The notes under the pieces: model-generated | The model's input: the letters and a program-made list of their open reading frames with translations, nothing else | What the model was told of the DNA's origin: nothing | The model's database searches: none | Source of the DNA: CAIOHW01 sp964432565 | GTDB taxonomy: Bacteria; Bdellovibrionota; UBA1018 | Direction: 5' to 3' | Length of the DNA stretch: 61,126 bases | Assembly: GCA_964432565.1 (NCBI GenBank) | Contig: CAYSOA010000012.1 | Span: 1-61,126, forward strand | Translations under genes and position numbers: made by a program | Part shown: one piece after another, positions 58,683 to 61,126 of the stretch | Numbering within the stretch: position 1 is the stretch's first letter | Layout of the letters: every line of letters begins with the position of its first letter

Positions 58683-61126
58683 GTGAACTTCCTTACAGAG
58701 CTTGGTCAGCGCGTCTTGGTTCTTGATGGCTCCATGGGGGCCCTGCTTCAAAACCGCGGACTTCCGGCCGGCATGGCCCCCGATGTCTGGATGATGGATC
58801 ATCCCGACATCATCGAGCGGGCACATCGAGATTATGTCGAGGCCGGAGCCGACATCATCTTGTCGAATACCTTCGGGGCGAGCAAATGGCGCCTTGCCGA
58901 GTACGATGCTTACCCACGCCTGCGCGAAATCAATGCGAAGGCCGTCGAGATCGCCCGTAGGGCGGCCCAGGGGCGCGCCTTCGTTGCAGGCGACATCGGC
59001 CCCAGCGGCGAAACGGTTTTTCCGACGGGAAAGAAATCCTTCGAGGAAGTCTGCGAGATTTTTCATGAGCAGGCCAAAGTGCTCGTGGAGCTTGGCGTCG
59101 ACTGCATTGTGGTCGAAACCATGTTTGACTCGATCGAGTTTCGCGCCGCTCTCTCGGCGGTGCGTGCCGCTTCGAGCTCGATCCCTCTGCTGGCACACGC
59201 CACGTTCAATACCGACGGCATTACCGACACCGGAGCCACTCCCGAAAACATCGCGGCGATCGCCGAGGGCTACAAGGCCACTGCAGTGGGCGTGAACTGC
59301 TCGACCGGCCCCGAACCGATGGTGGGCATCGTGCGCAGGATGAGCGAAGTCTCGAATCTCGTCATCTCGGTACAACCGAACGCGGGACTTCCGTGCATCA
59401 AGGACGGCAAGACCCACTTTCCGATGGATGCCGTGCAGCTCGAACCCTACATCTCGCGCTTCATTGAAGCGGGAGCCGGAATCATCGGGGGCTGCTGCGG
59501 CACGACTCCCGACTACATCCGCCGGGTGAAGGAAGCCGTCAGTGGTCGAACCGAGTTTCGCCGACCCCGATCCGAGGGGCGGGTCATCGTCTCAAGCCTG
59601 TCGCAGTTCGTACGCCTCGGTGGAACCCACCCGTTCGTGGCCATCGGCGAAAAGATGAATCCATCCGGCCGCAAGAAGCTCAGTGAATCCTTGAAGAAAG
59701 GCGAGCTCTCGCAACTGCTCGAGGATGCCGAACTTCAGGTGCGCGCAGGCGGAAGGCTGCTCGACATCAATGTGGGCGTTCCGCTGGTCGATGAGCCCAA
59801 GCTCATGCGCGAAGCCGTCGTCGCCGTGCAAAATCAGTTTCAGGTGCCGCTGATGATCGACAGCGCAAACACTCATGCACTCGACACCGGCGCATCGGTT
59901 TATTACGGACGACCGCTGCTCAACAGCCTCAACGCCGAGCAGGAGAAGCTCGACGAGGCGATTCCGGTAATGAAGAAGCACGGTGCGGCGGTGGTCTGCA
60001 TGACCACCGGAGTCGACGTCCCGGTGGCAGCCGAAGACCGCCTGAAGAACGCGCAGAAGATCACGAAGCAGCTTTTTGAGAAGCATGGTTTTCGCGAAGA
60101 AGACGTGGTCTTTGACGTTCTTGGCCTCGTCGTCTCGGCGATGCAGGATGGTTCGAGAAACACGCTCAAAACCATCGCCCTCATCAAGGAGTACTTTCCT
60201 CGGGCAGCCACGACCCTGGGGCTCAGCAACACGAGTTTCGGACTTCCGAACCGGCCCTTTGTGCACAATGCCTTTCTGGCGGCCGCCGTCCAGTACGGGC
60301 TCGATTCGGCGATCATGTCGGTGACCGATCCGATGGGGCGCGCACTGGCCGCAGCCGCCGAGATGTGGGGGCCGAAACCCAACACCGTCGAGGGCTTCAT
60401 CCAAAGCTGGTCAGAGAAGATCGAGATCGGAGCAGCAAAAGGCCTGTCGGCTCCGGGTGCACCTTCCTCCGCTGGGACGACCTCGCAGGGTCCCAAGGAG
60501 CCCGACTGGGTCGCCTCCGCCACCGAAACCGAGCGGGGTGTGTTTCGTTCGATTGTCGACGGTCAAAAAGAAACGACCGAGCGCCTCCTTCGCGAGTACG
60601 TCTTGACGCTCGATGCCCTTCCCCCCGCCACTCCGATGGAGTTCTTCCTGAAGGTGATGACGCCAGCCATCCGACACCTGGGGGACCTGTTCGGTGCTCG
60701 TGTGAAGTTCATTCCCCACCTGATGGCTGCGGCAGAGGCCATGAAGTGTGGCGTGGCGATTCTCGAGCCCTACCTGCTCAAGGCGCGCCAGGCCTCCGGC
60801 GAAAGCCGAGGCACGGTGGTCTTTGCCACGGTCAAGGGGGACATCCATGACATCGGCAAGAACATCTGCATCCTGATGCTGCGGAACTTCGGGTACGAGG
60901 TGATTGACCTGGGTCGCAATGTCGAAGCCGAGCTCATTCTTCAGACAGCCGTCGACAAGAAGGCCAAGGTCGTCGCGCTCTCCGCACTGATGACCACCAC
61001 CATGATGCAGATGAAGGTCGTCATCGATGCCGTCCGTGAACGAAAACTACCCTTCAAGGTGCTCATCGGCGGAGCCGTGGTGACGCCGGATTTCGCCCGC
61101 GAAATTCAGGCGGATGGCTTCTCGAC
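58683..61126 (+). CDS. metH: Cobalamin-dependent methionine synthase (3' partial)
   Basis: 814 residues visible from GTG 58683; the end lies outside the window. Domains in order: homocysteine-binding barrel (LVLDGSMGALLQNRG, GVNCSTGPEP, GGCCGT; about 1-290), pterin-binding barrel (AIGEKMNPSGRKK, LLDINVGVPLVDE, DSANTHALD; about 315-570), a linker rich in Ala, Ser and Pro, the helical cap, and the B12 domain with DIHDIGK at 720-726 whose His722 should coordinate cobalt. Whether a C-terminal AdoMet reactivation domain exists cannot be seen. The neighbouring RACo-like gene suggests it does not. Confidence 0.95.
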   Translation, partial: MNFLTELGQRVLVLDGSMGALLQNRGLPAGMAPDVWMMDHPDIIERAHRDYVEAGADIILSNTFGASKWRLAEYDAYPRLREINAKAVEIARRAAQGRAFVAGDIGPSGETVFPTGKKSFEEVCEIFHEQAKVLVELGVDCIVVETMFDSIEFRAALSAVRAASSSIPLLAHATFNTDGITDTGATPENIAAIAEGYKATAVGVNCSTGPEPMVGIVRRMSEVSNLVISVQPNAGLPCIKDGKTHFPMDAVQLEPYISRFIEAGAGIIGGCCGTTPDYIRRVKEAVSGRTEFRRPRSEGRVIVSSLSQFVRLGGTHPFVAIGEKMNPSGRKKLSESLKKGELSQLLEDAELQVRAGGRLLDINVGVPLVDEPKLMREAVVAVQNQFQVPLMIDSANTHALDTGASVYYGRPLLNSLNAEQEKLDEAIPVMKKHGAAVVCMTTGVDVPVAAEDRLKNAQKITKQLFEKHGFREEDVVFDVLGLVVSAMQDGSRNTLKTIALIKEYFPRAATTLGLSNTSFGLPNRPFVHNAFLAAAVQYGLDSAIMSVTDPMGRALAAAAEMWGPKPNTVEGFIQSWSEKIEIGAAKGLSAPGAPSSAGTTSQGPKEPDWVASATETERGVFRSIVDGQKETTERLLREYVLTLDALPPATPMEFFLKVMTPAIRHLGDLFGARVKFIPHLMAAAEAMKCGVAILEPYLLKARQASGESRGTVVFATVKGDIHDIGKNICILMLRNFGYEVIDLGRNVEAELILQTAVDKKAKVVALSALMTTTMMQMKVVIDAVRERKLPFKVLIGGAVVTPDFAREIQADGFS

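Noticed and set aside
1..61126. CRISPR arrays, tRNA or rRNA genes, insertion sequences
   Set aside because: No regularly spaced repeats, cloverleaf-like sequence, rRNA core or transposase reading frame was seen by eye; intergenic spaces are nearly all under 250 bases.

Overview
The window is one continuous stretch of a Gram-negative bacterial chromosome, probably a draft or metagenome assembly because it carries four 100-N scaffold gaps. Several proteins have lipoprotein or Sec signal peptides, one resembles an outer-membrane barrel, and most of the sequence is GC-rich. The mitochondrial EF-G1-like (spd-type) translocase, the HTTM/DCC proteins, the LemA/TPM operon and the Tgt-methyltransferase fusion would fit a Bdellovibrionota or other former deltaproteobacterial lineage. 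That placement is an inference with modest confidence; no rRNA or other decisive marker is present.

Bases 1-9172 differ in base composition from the rest (42 percent G+C in 9001-9060 against 72 percent in 30001-30060). They hold a tightly packed minus-strand operon of seven enzymes: a Tat-type Gfo/Idh/MocA oxidoreductase, a heme-oxygenase-like diiron enzyme, a methyltransferase, an ATP-grasp ligase, a GtrB-like glycosyltransferase, a 2-oxoglutarate/Fe(II) oxygenase and a zinc-ribbon methyltransferase. A polytopic membrane protein and another methyltransferase flank it. I do not recognise this set as any described pathway. It looks like an acquired cluster for a modified glycan, glycolipid or small metabolite.

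From 9.2 to 45 kb the gene order is housekeeping-like with accessory inserts: HTTM membrane protein, RCC1 propeller lipoprotein, standalone spd/mitochondrial-type EF-G, exported NADAR protein, two DUF4143 ATPases each preceded by an inverted repeat, oligoribonuclease/dCMP deaminase/M1 aminopeptidase, exonuclease III, LemA-TPM-TPM, a Ste24-type protease, HrpB helicase, an isopenicillin-N-synthase-like oxygenase, a secreted serine protease, a Gre-like factor, a lytic-transglycosylase-like protein with a KSPE repeat, the Tgt-MnmC-like fusion, a cupredoxin with a GbsR-type regulator, and an OsmC / polyprenyl synthase / UbiA / glutathione peroxidase operon.

From 44.4 to 47.6 kb there is a light-response module: GTP cyclohydrolase I diverges from a MerR-B12 regulator (CarH/LitR type) that overlaps a photolyase gene. 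From 48.4 kb to the end lies a pyrimidine-salvage and degradation cluster: nucleoside phosphorylase, pseudouridine synthase, methylmalonate/malonate-semialdehyde dehydrogenase, URC1, URC4, uracil phosphoribosyltransferase and uridine kinase. It runs without a break into a methionine block: homocysteine methyltransferase/MTHFR fusion, a RACo-like corrinoid reactivator, and B12-dependent methionine synthase cut by the window end. The most notable observations are the seven-gene operon, the URC cluster coupled to a semialdehyde dehydrogenase, the Tgt-methyltransferase fusion and the variant B12 photoreceptor.
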